Notes under the pieces: model-generated
The model's input: the letters and a program-made list of their open reading frames with translations, nothing else
What the model was told of the DNA's origin: nothing
Databases searched by the model: none
Source of the DNA: Marilutibacter spongiae
Lineage (GTDB): Bacteria > Pseudomonadota > Gammaproteobacteria > Xanthomonadales > Xanthomonadaceae
Assembly: GCF_014145325.1 (NCBI RefSeq)
Contig: NZ_JACHTF010000019.1
Coordinates: 17,947 to 81,946, forward strand
Direction: 5' to 3'
Length of the DNA: 64,000 nucleotides
Part shown: piece by piece, positions 1-9,129 of the stretch
Layout: each line of letters begins with the position of its first letter
Numbering within the stretch: the stretch's first letter is position 1
Position numbers and translations under genes: made by a program

Positions 1-1172
1 CCCGCGACCTCGAGACCGCCGCGGCGCGCTACCGCGAAGCGGCGACGCTGGGCCATCCGGGCGCGCAACTGGAGCTGGCGCGCATGCGCCTGCACGGCAT
101 CGACGGCCCGGCCGACGCGGCCGAGGCCGTGCACTGGCTGCAGCACGCCGAGGCCGGCGGCCACCCGGGCGCGGCGTACCTGCTGGCCCTGGTCGCGCTG
201 GGCGGCACCGCCCTGCCCCGCGACGCCCGGATCAACACGCGCATGATGCAGGCCGTCCAGCACCGCCTGCCGCCCGCGCTGCGCGCGGTGGCGATCCACT
301 TCGGCCGCAAGCCCGATCCCGCCGACCAGACGCGTTGCCTGCAGCTGCTGCAGGCCGCGGCCGACGGCGGCGACGTGGTCGCCGCGCAACTGCTCGCCGA
401 GCGCCTGGCACGTGGGGAAGGCTGCCCGGTGCAGCTCGAATCGGCCGAGGCGCTGTGGGCGCAGCTCGACCCGCTGGGGGTGCCGCGCCTGCCGTCGATC
501 GAGGCGCCTGTCCCGGCACAGCCCCAGGCCACGCCCGGCACGCTGACCCTGGAAGACGCGCTGTCGCCGCCGCCGACCGTGTCGCTGGCGACGTCGCCGC
601 GCGTGGGACGCGTGGAGGCCTTGCTGTCGGCCGACGAGTGCCGCCTGCTGGTCGCCAGCGCGCATCCACAGCTGCGCCGCTCGATGACGGTCGACCCGGT
701 CACCGGCGCGGCGGTCGACCACCCCATCCGCAGCAGCAGCGATGCCAGCTTCGATCCCCTGCACGAGGATTTCGCGCTGCGCCTGGTGCAGCTGCGCATC
801 GCCCGTGCCGCGGGCATGGAGCTGGTCAACGCCGAGCAGTTGATCGTGCTGCGCTACGCGCCGGGCCAGGAGTACCGCCCGCATCGCGATTACCTCCCGC
901 CGTCGACCCTCGCGGCCGACCACCCGGCGGCCGGCAACCGGCGGCGCACGATCTGCGTGTACCTCAACGCCGTGGACGAAGGTGGCGCGACGGCTTTTCC
1001 GCGCGCCGGCCTCAGCGTGTCGCCGGTGCCCGGCCAGGCGGTGGTGTTCGACAACCTCGACGCGAGCGGCGAGGCCGATCCGGAGTCGCTGCACGCCGGC
1101 GAGCCGGTCGTCGCCGGGGAAAAGTGGCTGGCGACCTTGTGGCTGCGGGAACGGGCGTATCGCGCGTTTTGA
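1..1172 (+). CDS. Sel1-repeat / 2OG-Fe(II) prolyl 4-hydroxylase-like protein (5' end missing)
   Basis: The reading frame is open from the left edge, so the gene is truncated by the window; an in-frame ATG at 84 is internal. The N-terminal half has Sel1-like helical repeats (motifs such as AEAVHWLQHAEAGGHPGAAY, and YREAATLGHPGAQLELARMR before position 84). The C-terminal half from about 620 resembles the P4Hc 2-oxoglutarate/Fe(II) dioxygenase domain: an HRD iron-ligand motif in YRPHRDYLPP, then the distal His in LHAGEPV and a basic 2OG-binding region near EKWLATLWLRER. Known members hydroxylate prolyl or other residues; the substrate here cannot be read. The Sel1 part probably mediates protein contacts. 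The family is clear; the function is inferred. Confidence 0.85.
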   Translation, partial: RDLETAAARYREAATLGHPGAQLELARMRLHGIDGPADAAEAVHWLQHAEAGGHPGAAYLLALVALGGTALPRDARINTRMMQAVQHRLPPALRAVAIHFGRKPDPADQTRCLQLLQAAADGGDVVAAQLLAERLARGEGCPVQLESAEALWAQLDPLGVPRLPSIEAPVPAQPQATPGTLTLEDALSPPPTVSLATSPRVGRVEALLSADECRLLVASAHPQLRRSMTVDPVTGAAVDHPIRSSSDASFDPLHEDFALRLVQLRIARAAGMELVNAEQLIVLRYAPGQEYRPHRDYLPPSTLAADHPAAGNRRRTICVYLNAVDEGGATAFPRAGLSVSPVPGQAVVFDNLDASGEADPESLHAGEPVVAGEKWLATLWLRERAYRAF

Positions 1173-1577
1173 GGGTGATGACGGGGTACGGAGATGGGTT
1201 GCGCTTCGCTTTACCCATCCTACGGGCGCGATTCAGCCGCGATCACCGCAGGGTGCAATGAGCGAAGCGCATTGCACCTTGGAAGGTCACGGCGTGGGAC
1301 CGTGTCTGGTGCAATTCGCGTTGCTCAACGCAGTCTTCGATTGGCTGAGGCCCCCGCCTCTGCCTGAACGGCCGGGAGGCCCGGAAAACCGGGGTTTCAT
1401 GCCGCAGCGCAGCATCCGACCATACCTATCCGTATCCGACTAATGGATTAGACTAGCGCCCGCCGGAACGGCTGTTGGCCGCTTCCTGGGCAGCACGAAT
1501 CCCCAAGATTCAACTACTTACAAAAATCTGCCGACGTTGCGCATCACGCGCGGACATACGCCGGCACGGAGCACCCG
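1173..1577. other. 405 bp gene-free region with repeat modules
   Basis: No plausible gene on either strand. It contains one module B palindrome (1193-1219, arms GATGGGT/ACCCATC) followed by one module A palindrome (1252-1278, arms GGTGCAAT/ATTGCACC). Both recur at 6.6-7.3 kb and 13.5-14.2 kb. A small CTAAT-GG-ATTAG inverted repeat lies at 1440-1451, upstream of the leucine dehydrogenase gene. The last 130 bp must hold the promoter of that gene, but I see no convincing -35/-10 pair. Confidence 0.7.
1193..1278. repeat. Dispersed repeat modules B + A
   Basis: Module B (1193-1219) has arms GATGGGT/ACCCATC around a GCGAAGC-type core, here in the orientation reading TTCGCTTTACCCATC. Module A (1252-1278) has perfect 8-bp arms GGTGCAAT/ATTGCACC around AGCGAAGCGC. 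Each could fold into a hairpin in DNA or RNA. This is a minimal B-A pair, compared with the larger duplicated blocks elsewhere in the window. Confidence 0.8.
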
Positions 1578-2681
1578 ATGATTTTCGAAACCCTCGAAAG
1601 CTACGGCCACGAGCAGGTCGTGTTTTGCCACAACAAGGACGCGGGCCTGAAGGCCATCATCGCGATCCACAACACGGTCCTGGGCCCGGCGCTGGGCGGT
1701 ACGCGCATGTGGCCGTACAAGACCGAGCAGGACGCGCTGAACGACGTGCTCCGCCTTTCGCGCGGCATGACCTACAAGAACGCGGTCGCCGGCCTGGACA
1801 TCGGCGGCGGCAAGGCCGTGATCATCGGCGATCCCGCCACCGACAAGTCCGAGGCCCTGTTCCGCGCCTTTGGCCAGTTCGTGCAGTCGCTGGGCGGCCG
1901 CTACATCACCGCCGAGGACGTCGGCATCGACGTCAACGACATGGAATACGTGTACCGCGAGACCGAGTTCGTCACCGGCGTGCACCAGGTCCACGGCGGT
2001 TCGGGCGATCCCTCGCCGTTCACCGCCTACGGCACCCTGCAGGGCCTGATGGCCTCGCTCAACAAGCGCTTCGGCGACGAAGAAGTCGGCAAGTACAGCT
2101 ACGCCGTGCAGGGCCTGGGCCATGTCGGCATGGAGTACGTGAAGCTCCTGAAGGAGCGCGGCGCGAAGATCTTCGTGACCGACATCAACCAGGGCCTGGT
2201 CGACAAGGCCGTGTCCGAGTACGGCGCCGAGGCCGTGGGCCTGGACGAGATCTACGACGTCAACGCCGACGTGTACTCGCCCTGCGCGCTGGGCGGCACC
2301 GTCAACGAGCAGACCCTGCCCCGCCTGAAGGCGAAGGTCATCTGCGGCGCGGCCAACAACCAGCTGGCCAACAACGCCATCGGCGACGAAGTGGCCAAGC
2401 GCGGCATCCTCTACGCCCCCGACTACGCGGTCAACGCCGGCGGCGTGATGAACGTGGCGCTGGAGATCACCGGCTACAACCGCGAGCGCGCGATGCGCAT
2501 GATGCGGACGATCTACCACAACCTCACCCGCATCTTCGAGATCGCCGAGCGCGACAGCATCCCGACCTACAAGGCGGCCGACCGCATGGCCGAAGAGCGC
2601 ATCCAGGTGATGGGCAGGCTGAAGCTGCCGATGGGCCGCACCACGCCGCGTTTCCAGGGGCGTATCCGCGGGGGGCATTGA
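1578..2681 (+). CDS. ldh: Leucine dehydrogenase (Glu/Leu/Phe/Val dehydrogenase family)
   Basis: Reversible NAD+-dependent oxidative deamination of leucine and other branched-chain amino acids to 2-oxo acids, the entry step of leucine breakdown. The 367-residue length fits the family. The substrate-binding and catalytic lysines are in TRMWPYKTEQ and GMTYKNAVAGLDIGGGK (K67 and K79 here, matching K68 and K80 of Bacillus leucine dehydrogenase). A Rossmann NAD-binding domain follows (AVQGLGHVGMEYVKLL). The start is the first ATG of the conserved MIFETLESYG N-terminus. The next gene is isovaleryl-CoA dehydrogenase, which acts later in the same pathway, but about 200 bp with two hairpins separate them, so they may be distinct transcription units. 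Confidence 0.93.
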   Translation: MIFETLESYGHEQVVFCHNKDAGLKAIIAIHNTVLGPALGGTRMWPYKTEQDALNDVLRLSRGMTYKNAVAGLDIGGGKAVIIGDPATDKSEALFRAFGQFVQSLGGRYITAEDVGIDVNDMEYVYRETEFVTGVHQVHGGSGDPSPFTAYGTLQGLMASLNKRFGDEEVGKYSYAVQGLGHVGMEYVKLLKERGAKIFVTDINQGLVDKAVSEYGAEAVGLDEIYDVNADVYSPCALGGTVNEQTLPRLKAKVICGAANNQLANNAIGDEVAKRGILYAPDYAVNAGGVMNVALEITGYNRERAMRMMRTIYHNLTRIFEIAERDSIPTYKAADRMAEERIQVMGRLKLPMGRTTPRFQGRIRGGH

Positions 2682-2704
2682 CCTGGGCTACGCCCAAGGT
2701 CAAT

Positions 2705-2732
2705 CCCAAAGTTTGTCCTGACAAACTTTGGG
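2705..2732. terminator. Perfect 12-bp hairpin after ldh
   Basis: The inverted repeat CCCAAAGTTTGT / ACAAACTTTGGG (2705-2716 and 2721-2732) has a 4-base loop CCTG, starting 24 bp after the ldh stop codon. It is symmetric and has no T-tract, so it may be a processing or 3'-stabilising hairpin rather than a classical terminator. Confidence 0.6.
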
Positions 2733-2774
2733 CCCCGGCCCTGCCTTGCCGAATCCCCCGCCGCTGTCGCGGCG

Positions 2775-2871
2775 CCCCCCTTTACCAAAGGGGGGCTAGG
2801 GACTCCGGAAACGTTGTGATGGTCTGGGGCCCGCTCCGGATACGAATCACCAATAACGAATCACGAATCAC
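2775..2871. repeat. Hairpin plus three CGAATCAC direct repeats upstream of ivd
   Basis: A second perfect hairpin lies at 2775-2795 (CCCCCCTTT / AAAGGGGGG, loop ACC). Three copies of CGAATCAC follow at 2843, 2857 and 2864, the last two overlapping by one base, and end about 11 bp before the ivd ATG. The short direct repeats occupy the place of the ribosome binding site, and no good Shine-Dalgarno sequence is present. They could be a regulatory site or simple slippage. Confidence 0.55.
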
Positions 2872-2882
2872 GGATACCCCCA

Positions 2883-4040
2883 ATGCGTCCATTCCCCCTG
2901 GGTGACGAGATCGATGCGCTTCGCGAGGCGGTGCGCCGCTTCGCCGAGTCCGAGATCGCGCCGAACGCCGAGCAGATCGACCACGACAACGCGTTCCCGC
3001 AGGCGCTCTGGCCGAAGCTGGGCGAGATGGGCCTGCTGGGGCTGACCGTGCCGGCCGAGTTCGGCGGCAGCGAGATGGGCTACCTCGCCCACCTGGTGGC
3101 GATGGAGGAAATTTCCCGCGCGTCGGGTTCGGTCGGCCTGAGCTACGGCGCGCATTCCAACCTGTGCGTCAACAACCTCTACGCCAACGGCAACACCGCC
3201 CAGCGCGAGAAGTACCTGCCGAAGCTGTGCACCGGCGAATGGAAGGGCGCGCTGGCGATGAGCGAGCCGGGCGCGGGCTCGGACGTGGTCGGTTCCATGA
3301 GCTGCCGGGCCGAGCTCAAGGGCGACACCTGGATCGCCAACGGCAACAAGATGTGGATCACCAACGGCCCCGAGGCCGACGTCCTCATCGTCTACATGCG
3401 CACCGCCAGCCGCGAGCTGGGCTCCAAGTGCATGACCGCCTTCATCATCGAGCGCGGCATGAAGGGGTTCTCGACGGCGCAGAAGCTCGACAAGCTGGGC
3501 ATGCGCGGCTCCAACACCTGCGAGCTGGTGTTCGACAACTGCGAGATTCCCGCCGAAAACGTGCTGGGCGAAGTCAACAACGGCGTCAAGGTCCTCATGA
3601 GCGGCCTCAACACCGAGCGCCTGGTGCTCAGCGGCGGCCCACTGGGGCTGATGCAGTGCGCGCTCGACATCGCCCTGCCCTACGTCCGCGACCGCCGCCA
3701 GTTCGGCCAGGCCATCGGCACCTTCGGCCTGATGCAGGGGAAGGTCGCCGACATGTACACCGCGCTGCAGTCCAGCCGCGCCTTCGCCTACCAGGTCGCG
3801 CGCGACTACGATGCCGGCCACAAGAGCCGCGTCGACGCCGCCAGCTGCCTGCTGCACGCGTCCGAGGCGGCCGTGCAGGTCGCGCTGGAAGCGATCCAGT
3901 CGCTGGGCGGCAACGGTTACATCAACGAATACCCCACCGGCCGCATCCTGCGCGATGCCAAGCTGTACGCGATCGGCGCCGGCACCAACGAAATCCGCCG
4001 CATGCTGATCGGCCGCGAGCTGTTCAACGGCAACAGCTGA
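2883..4040 (+). CDS. ivd: Isovaleryl-CoA dehydrogenase
   Basis: FAD-dependent oxidation of isovaleryl-CoA to 3-methylcrotonyl-CoA (leucine degradation), passing electrons to ETF. The 385 residues have the full acyl-CoA dehydrogenase fold: [10 protein letters not shown] and WITNG in the middle domain, and the C-terminal helical domain with [35 protein letters not shown] signatures. The catalytic Glu lies at position 245 in [12 protein letters not shown], the helix G position that marks isovaleryl-CoA dehydrogenase and separates it from medium- and short-chain enzymes. A thiolase gene follows on the same strand after 172 bp. Confidence 0.95.
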   Translation: MRPFPLGDEIDALREAVRRFAESEIAPNAEQIDHDNAFPQALWPKLGEMGLLGLTVPAEFGGSEMGYLAHLVAMEEISRASGSVGLSYGAHSNLCVNNLYANGNTAQREKYLPKLCTGEWKGALAMSEPGAGSDVVGSMSCRAELKGDTWIANGNKMWITNGPEADVLIVYMRTASRELGSKCMTAFIIERGMKGFSTAQKLDKLGMRGSNTCELVFDNCEIPAENVLGEVNNGVKVLMSGLNTERLVLSGGPLGLMQCALDIALPYVRDRRQFGQAIGTFGLMQGKVADMYTALQSSRAFAYQVARDYDAGHKSRVDAASCLLHASEAAVQVALEAIQSLGGNGYINEYPTGRILRDAKLYAIGAGTNEIRRMLIGRELFNGNS

Positions 4041-4212
4041 CGCCCCGCGCGCCTGTCACGCGCGCGTCGCCGGGCGCGCGCGATGATGGACGCGACACGG
4101 CACGGCGCGCGCCGCCCATCCCCTTCCGCCCCGGGTTTGCCGCAGTGCAGCACCGGGTCGCATAATCGGGGGATCGACCCCCGGGTCGCCCCCGCTTCGC
4201 AGGAGTCCCCAC

Positions 4213-5394
<1,182 letters not shown>

Positions 5395-5459
5395 CCAATA
5401 ATTAACTTAACAGGGTGTCCACCTCGCTGAAGATCGCATGCCGGAAGCCCACAAGCCGC

Positions 5460-5492
5460 TTGACACGCGTAATCGGCTTGTCATCATGTTAT
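5460..5492 (+). promoter_or_regulatory. Candidate sigma-70 promoter of the first Ala-rich lipoprotein
   Basis: A consensus -35 (TTGACA, 5460-5465) is followed by weak -10 candidates: ATCATG at 17-bp spacing, or CATGTT/TGTTAT slightly further on. It lies 50-80 bp before the lipoprotein start codon. The -35 is convincing; the -10 is not. Confidence 0.4.
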
Positions 5493-5542
5493 CGGCGCGC
5501 TTCTGCGCGTTGCCCAAAATTAAACGACGAGGATTTTGAATC

Positions 5543-5920
5543 ATGACCATGAACAAGGCACTGCTTGCCCTTGCCCTGGGCTTCGCCCTGGCAGCCTGCT
5601 CCAACCAGCAGCAGGCCGAGAACGCCGCTGCGGACGCTTCCGAAGCCGCGACCGAAGCCGCTGAAGCCGCCACCGCTGCCGCCGAGACCGGCGACAACAT
5701 CGGCGCCGACGCTGCCCAGGCTGCTGCCGACCAGGCCGCCGAGGCTGCCGAGGCTGCTGCTACCTCGGCCGACGCTGCTGCCGCCGCCGGCACCGAAGAG
5801 GCTGCCGACGTGGCCGCCGACATGGCCGACGAAGCCAAGAACGTCGCCGAGGACGCGAAGGACGCGGCCGAAGACGCGAAGGACGCGGCTGAAGACATCC
5901 AGGACGCCACCGAGCACTAA
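5543..5920 (+). CDS. Small alanine-rich lipoprotein (paralog 1)
   Basis: Function unknown. The 125-residue product starts with a lipoprotein signal (MTMNKALLALALGFALAAC, lipobox LAAC with Cys19 as acylation site). An ATG two codons in (5549) is an alternative start. The mature protein is almost entirely Ala, Glu and Asp with regular heptad-like repeats; 21-bp DNA repeats at about 5845-5895 encode copies of AEDAKDA. It should form a long acidic amphipathic helix or coiled coil on the inner or outer membrane. A similar gene follows at 6094, suggesting a tandem duplication. A ribosome binding site (GAGGA, about 5529) precedes it, and a strong hairpin follows the stop. Confidence 0.82.
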   Translation: MTMNKALLALALGFALAACSNQQQAENAAADASEAATEAAEAATAAAETGDNIGADAAQAAADQAAEAAEAAATSADAAAAAGTEEAADVAADMADEAKNVAEDAKDAAEDAKDAAEDIQDATEH

Positions 5921-5941
5921 TCGCGTCCATTGATTGTCCCG

Positions 5942-5979
5942 GGAAGGGCCGCCGGCCAGCCGACGGCCCTTCCTTGGTT
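5942..5979 (+). terminator. Rho-independent terminator of lipoprotein 1
   Basis: Stem GGAAGGGCCG (5942-5951) / CGGCCCTTCC (5964-5973) with a 12-base loop and a short T-rich tail (TTGGTTT), 22 bp after the stop codon. Confidence 0.75.
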
Positions 5980-6093
5980 TCAGGTCCCGCGTTTTTACGA
6001 TCATGCCCCCGCACGCACGGCTCAGTTTTGTCGACAGTGCATTGACGGCAGGTCCGTTCTAATCGACTCAGCCCTTACCGATCTGGAGACACC

Positions 6094-6489
6094 ATGAACA
6101 AGAAGCTTTTCATCCTCGCCGCTGCCGCCGTGTTCGCCCTGTCGGCCTGCAAGAACGAAACCCCGACCGCCCAGAACGAAGCGGCTGAAGCCGAAGCCGC
6201 CGCCCAGGAAGCCGGTGCCGCTGCCGCCGACGCCGTCGACGCCGCTGGCAACGCCGCTTCCCAGAGCGTTGACGCCGCCGCCGCCGCGACCGGCGAGGCT
6301 GCTGCCGAAGTCGGCAACGCCGTGGAAGACGCCACCGCCGAAGCCCGCGCCGCTGCCAACGAAGCCAAGGCCGACGCTGCTGCCGCCACTGCCGAGGCCG
6401 CCGACGCGACCGCCGACAAGGCGCAGGAAATCGCCGACGACGCCGAGGCCGCTGCTGCCGAGGCCGACGCCGAAGCCGACAAGCACTAA
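6094..6489 (+). CDS. Small alanine-rich lipoprotein (paralog 2)
   Basis: Function unknown. The 131 residues begin MNKKLFILAAAAVFALSAC with lipobox LSAC and Cys19 at the same position as in the preceding gene. The mature part is Ala/Glu/Asp-rich with no Trp, Tyr or Pro-rich segment and is predicted to be one long helix (runs such as EAADATADKAQEIADDAEAA). The organisation, length and C-terminal His (DKH versus TEH in paralog 1) support paralogy. It has its own start region with a GGAGA ribosome binding site (about 6080) and its own strong terminator, so it is probably monocistronic. Lpp-like or stress-related coiled-coil lipoproteins are possible comparisons, but there is no direct homology evidence. 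Confidence 0.82.
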   Translation: MNKKLFILAAAAVFALSACKNETPTAQNEAAEAEAAAQEAGAAAADAVDAAGNAASQSVDAAAAATGEAAAEVGNAVEDATAEARAAANEAKADAAAATAEAADATADKAQEIADDAEAAAAEADAEADKH

Positions 6490-6517
6490 GCCATCGCTTG
6501 TCGACACCGCTGTACGA

Positions 6518-6546
6518 AAGGCCGCGCACCGCGCGGCCTTTTTTTT
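6518..6546 (+). terminator. Strong rho-independent terminator of lipoprotein 2
   Basis: Stem AAGGCCGCGC (6518-6527) / GCGCGGCCTT (6531-6540) with loop ACC, followed by an uninterrupted T-tract to 6546. Confidence 0.92.
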
Positions 6547-6630
6547 GCCCGAGATTTCATGGCGGGCGTGCCCTGCCCACCTGCAGCGATACCCATCACC
6601 CACCACCGGCGCGCGCTCAAACGCCACGCC

Positions 6631-6927
6631 AAAGGCTGGATTCCAGCGTTCGCTGGAATGACGGCCTGGGGGTCCCCGTAGCAACCGTGTTCGTCAGATG
6701 GCGATGTAGGGTGGGTAGAGCCGAAGGCGAAACCCACCGTCGCGAAGCTGCACGCACGACGCGCGATGGGTTTTCCTTCGCGCTACCCATCCTACGAGGC
6801 GCGTAGGATCGCGAGGCAACCGCAGAGGCGACTCGCCCCCGGGTAAGCAAAGCGCACCCACCGAGAGTTGGAAAGGCCTCGTGCAACAAGCGAAGCGCAT
6901 TGCACCATGGGCCGCCGCAGACGCCCC
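6631..6927. repeat. 297-bp direct repeat, copy 1
   Basis: Composite repeat: module C palindrome at 6641-6658 (TTCCAGCG/CGCTGGAA), module B at 6765-6791 (GATGGGT/ACCCATC) and degenerate module A at 6881-6906 (GTGCAAC...ATTGCACC). It is nearly identical to 6999-7296, differing in a few bases near 6668-6680, one base of the B core and one of the A core. Confidence 0.9.
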
Positions 6928-6998
6928 AGGCCCTCGCATCCACAGGATGGGTCGAGCGAAGCGATGGCCACCGCAGGCGCGCGCACGACCGCCACCCG

Positions 6999-7296
6999 AA
7001 AGGCTGGATTCCAGCGTTCGCTGGAATGACGGCCTGTGGGTCCGCCGTAGCAACCGTGTTCGTCAGATGGCGATGTAGGGTGGGTAGAGCCGAAGGCGAA
7101 ACCCACCGTCGCGAAGCTGCACGCACGACGCGCGATGGGTTTTGCTTCGCGCTACCCATCCTACGAGGCGCGTAGGATCGCGAGGCAACCGCAGAGGCGA
7201 CTCGCCCCCGGGTAAGCAAAGCGCACCCACCGAGAGTTGGAAAGGCCTCGTGCAACAAGCGATGCGCATTGCACCATGGGCCGCCGCAGACGCCCC
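6999..7296. repeat. 297-bp direct repeat, copy 2
   Basis: Second copy, 298 bp because of one extra base near 7047. Modules C (7009-7026), B (7134-7160) and A (7250-7275) lie in the same order. The copies are 71 bp apart and the period is 368-369 bp. The high identity implies recent duplication or ongoing gene conversion. Confidence 0.9.
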
Positions 7297-7465
7297 ACCC
7301 CATCTCAACCGCGGGATGGACCCGGCAAAGCAATGCCCATCGCCCCATCCGACAGGCCGCGCCGCCCCTACCGCGCCTGCCATGCCCCGCCCCCGGGCGC
7401 AAGCGCGAACTGGCCGCGCCTCCCGGCTATCATGCAAGGCTGCTTCTCACGGATCGATACAGAAG

Positions 7466-9076
7466 ATGCCCGCCATCCAGTCGCAGCTAGACCCGCGTTC
7501 GCAGGACTTCCAGGACAACGTCGCCTTCCATCGCGCCCTCGTCGATGAGCTCGACGCCCGCCTGGCCCGTGCCGCCGGCGGCGGTGGCGAGAAGGCCCGC
7601 GAGAAGCACACCGCGCGCGACAAGCTGCTGGTGCGCGATCGCATCACCGCCCTGCTCGACACCGGCTCGCCCTTCCTGGAAATCGCGCCCCTTGCCGCCG
7701 AGGGCATGTACGACGACGCCGCGCCGGCGGCCGGCATGGTCTGCGGCATCGGCCGGGTCATGGGCCAGGAGGTGGTGATCGTGGCCAACGACGCCACGGT
7801 CAAGGGCGGTACCTATTTCCCGATGACGGTGAAGAAGCACCTGCGCGCGCAGGAGATCGCCCGCGAGAACCGCTTGCCCTGCGTCTACCTGGTCGATTCC
7901 GGCGGCGCGTTCCTGCCGCTGCAGGACCAGGTCTTTCCCGACAAGGAACACTTCGGGCGGATCTTCTACAACCAGGCACGGCTGAGCGCGGAGAACATCC
8001 CGCAGATCGCCGTGGTGATGGGCAGTTGCACCGCCGGTGGCGCCTACGTGCCGGCGATGTGCGACGAGTCGGTCATCGTCAAGGAACAGGGCACGATCTT
8101 CCTGGGCGGCCCGCCGCTGGTGAAGGCCGCGACCGGCGAGGTGGTCGATGCCGAGACCCTGGGCGGCGCCGACGTGCACACCAGCGTCTCCGGCGTGGCC
8201 GACCACTTCGCCGAGGACGACCGCCACGCGCTGGAGATCGCGCGCGACATCGTCGGCACGCTCAACCGCACCAAGACCCTGCCGGTCACGGTGCGCCCGG
8301 TCGTCGAACCACGCTACGCGGCCGAGGAGCTGTACGGCATCGTGCCGCGCGACACGCGCCGGCCCTTCGACATCCGCGAGGTCATCGCGCGCGTGGTCGA
8401 CGGCAGCGAGTTCCAGGAGTTCAAGGCCCGCTACGGCAAGACCCTGGTGACCGGTTTCGCCCACATCCATGGCTACCCGGTCGGCATCGTCGCCAACAAC
8501 GGCATCCTGTTCGCCGAGAGCGCGCTCAAGGGCGCGCACTTCATCGAGCTGTGCAACCAGCGCGGCATCCCGCTGGTGTTCCTGCAGAACATCACCGGCT
8601 TCATGGTCGGCAAGAAATACGAGCAGGCCGGCATCGCCAAGGACGGGGCGAAGATGGTCACCGCGGTGGCCTGTTCGCACGTACCCAAGTTCACCGTGGT
8701 CATCGGCGGCAGCTTCGGCGCGGGCAACTACGCCATGTGCGGCCGCGCCTATGGCGCCCGCTTCCTGTGGATGTGGCCGAACGCGCGCATCAGCGTGATG
8801 GGCGGCGAGCAGGCGGCCAGCGTGCTGGCGACCGTGCGGCGCGACGGCATCGAGGCCAAGGGCGGCCAGTGGAGCGCCCAGGAGGAAGAGGCGTTCAAGC
8901 TTCCCATCCGCGACCAGTACGAGTCCCAGGGCAGCCCCTGGTACGCCACGGCGCGGCTGTGGGACGACGGCATCATCGACCCGGCCGACACCCGTCGCGT
9001 GCTCGGCCTGGGCCTGTCGGCCAGCCTGAACGCGCCGATCGAGGACCGCACCCGCTTCGGTGTGTTCCGGATGTAG
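7466..9076 (+). CDS. liuB: Methylcrotonyl-CoA carboxylase, carboxyltransferase (beta) subunit
   Basis: Transfers the carboxyl group from carboxybiotin to 3-methylcrotonyl-CoA, giving 3-methylglutaconyl-CoA, the step after isovaleryl-CoA dehydrogenase. At 536 residues with ATG at 7466 it has the normal family length and the conserved [22 protein letters not shown] N-terminus; a longer frame starting at 7142 would run through the repeats and is rejected. Two crotonase-like halves are visible, with [14 protein letters not shown] and [19 protein letters not shown] oxyanion-type glycine motifs. The partner biotin-carrying alpha subunit and the liuC hydratase are not in this window. Confidence 0.94.
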   Translation: MPAIQSQLDPRSQDFQDNVAFHRALVDELDARLARAAGGGGEKAREKHTARDKLLVRDRITALLDTGSPFLEIAPLAAEGMYDDAAPAAGMVCGIGRVMGQEVVIVANDATVKGGTYFPMTVKKHLRAQEIARENRLPCVYLVDSGGAFLPLQDQVFPDKEHFGRIFYNQARLSAENIPQIAVVMGSCTAGGAYVPAMCDESVIVKEQGTIFLGGPPLVKAATGEVVDAETLGGADVHTSVSGVADHFAEDDRHALEIARDIVGTLNRTKTLPVTVRPVVEPRYAAEELYGIVPRDTRRPFDIREVIARVVDGSEFQEFKARYGKTLVTGFAHIHGYPVGIVANNGILFAESALKGAHFIELCNQRGIPLVFLQNITGFMVGKKYEQAGIAKDGAKMVTAVACSHVPKFTVVIGGSFGAGNYAMCGRAYGARFLWMWPNARISVMGGEQAASVLATVRRDGIEAKGGQWSAQEEEAFKLPIRDQYESQGSPWYATARLWDDGIIDPADTRRVLGLGLSASLNAPIEDRTRFGVFRM

Positions 9077-9129
9077 CACCGGCCACCACGACGACGACTG
9101 GACTTGGGCAATCGGGGGATTTGCAGGGG

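Larger units (their letters stand above)
6490..7465. other. 976 bp gene-free repeat field
   Basis: After the lipoprotein terminator no coding region is credible up to liuB at 7466. The interval is dominated by a near-identical direct duplication of about 297 bp (6631-6927 and 6999-7296). Each copy contains module C, module B and module A. Open frames crossing it are by-products of the low stop-codon density. Confidence 0.8.

Noticed and set aside
7142..7465. N-terminal extension of liuB into the repeat field
   Set aside because: The extension translates repeat DNA, and family members start at the [10 protein letters not shown] region encoded from 7466.
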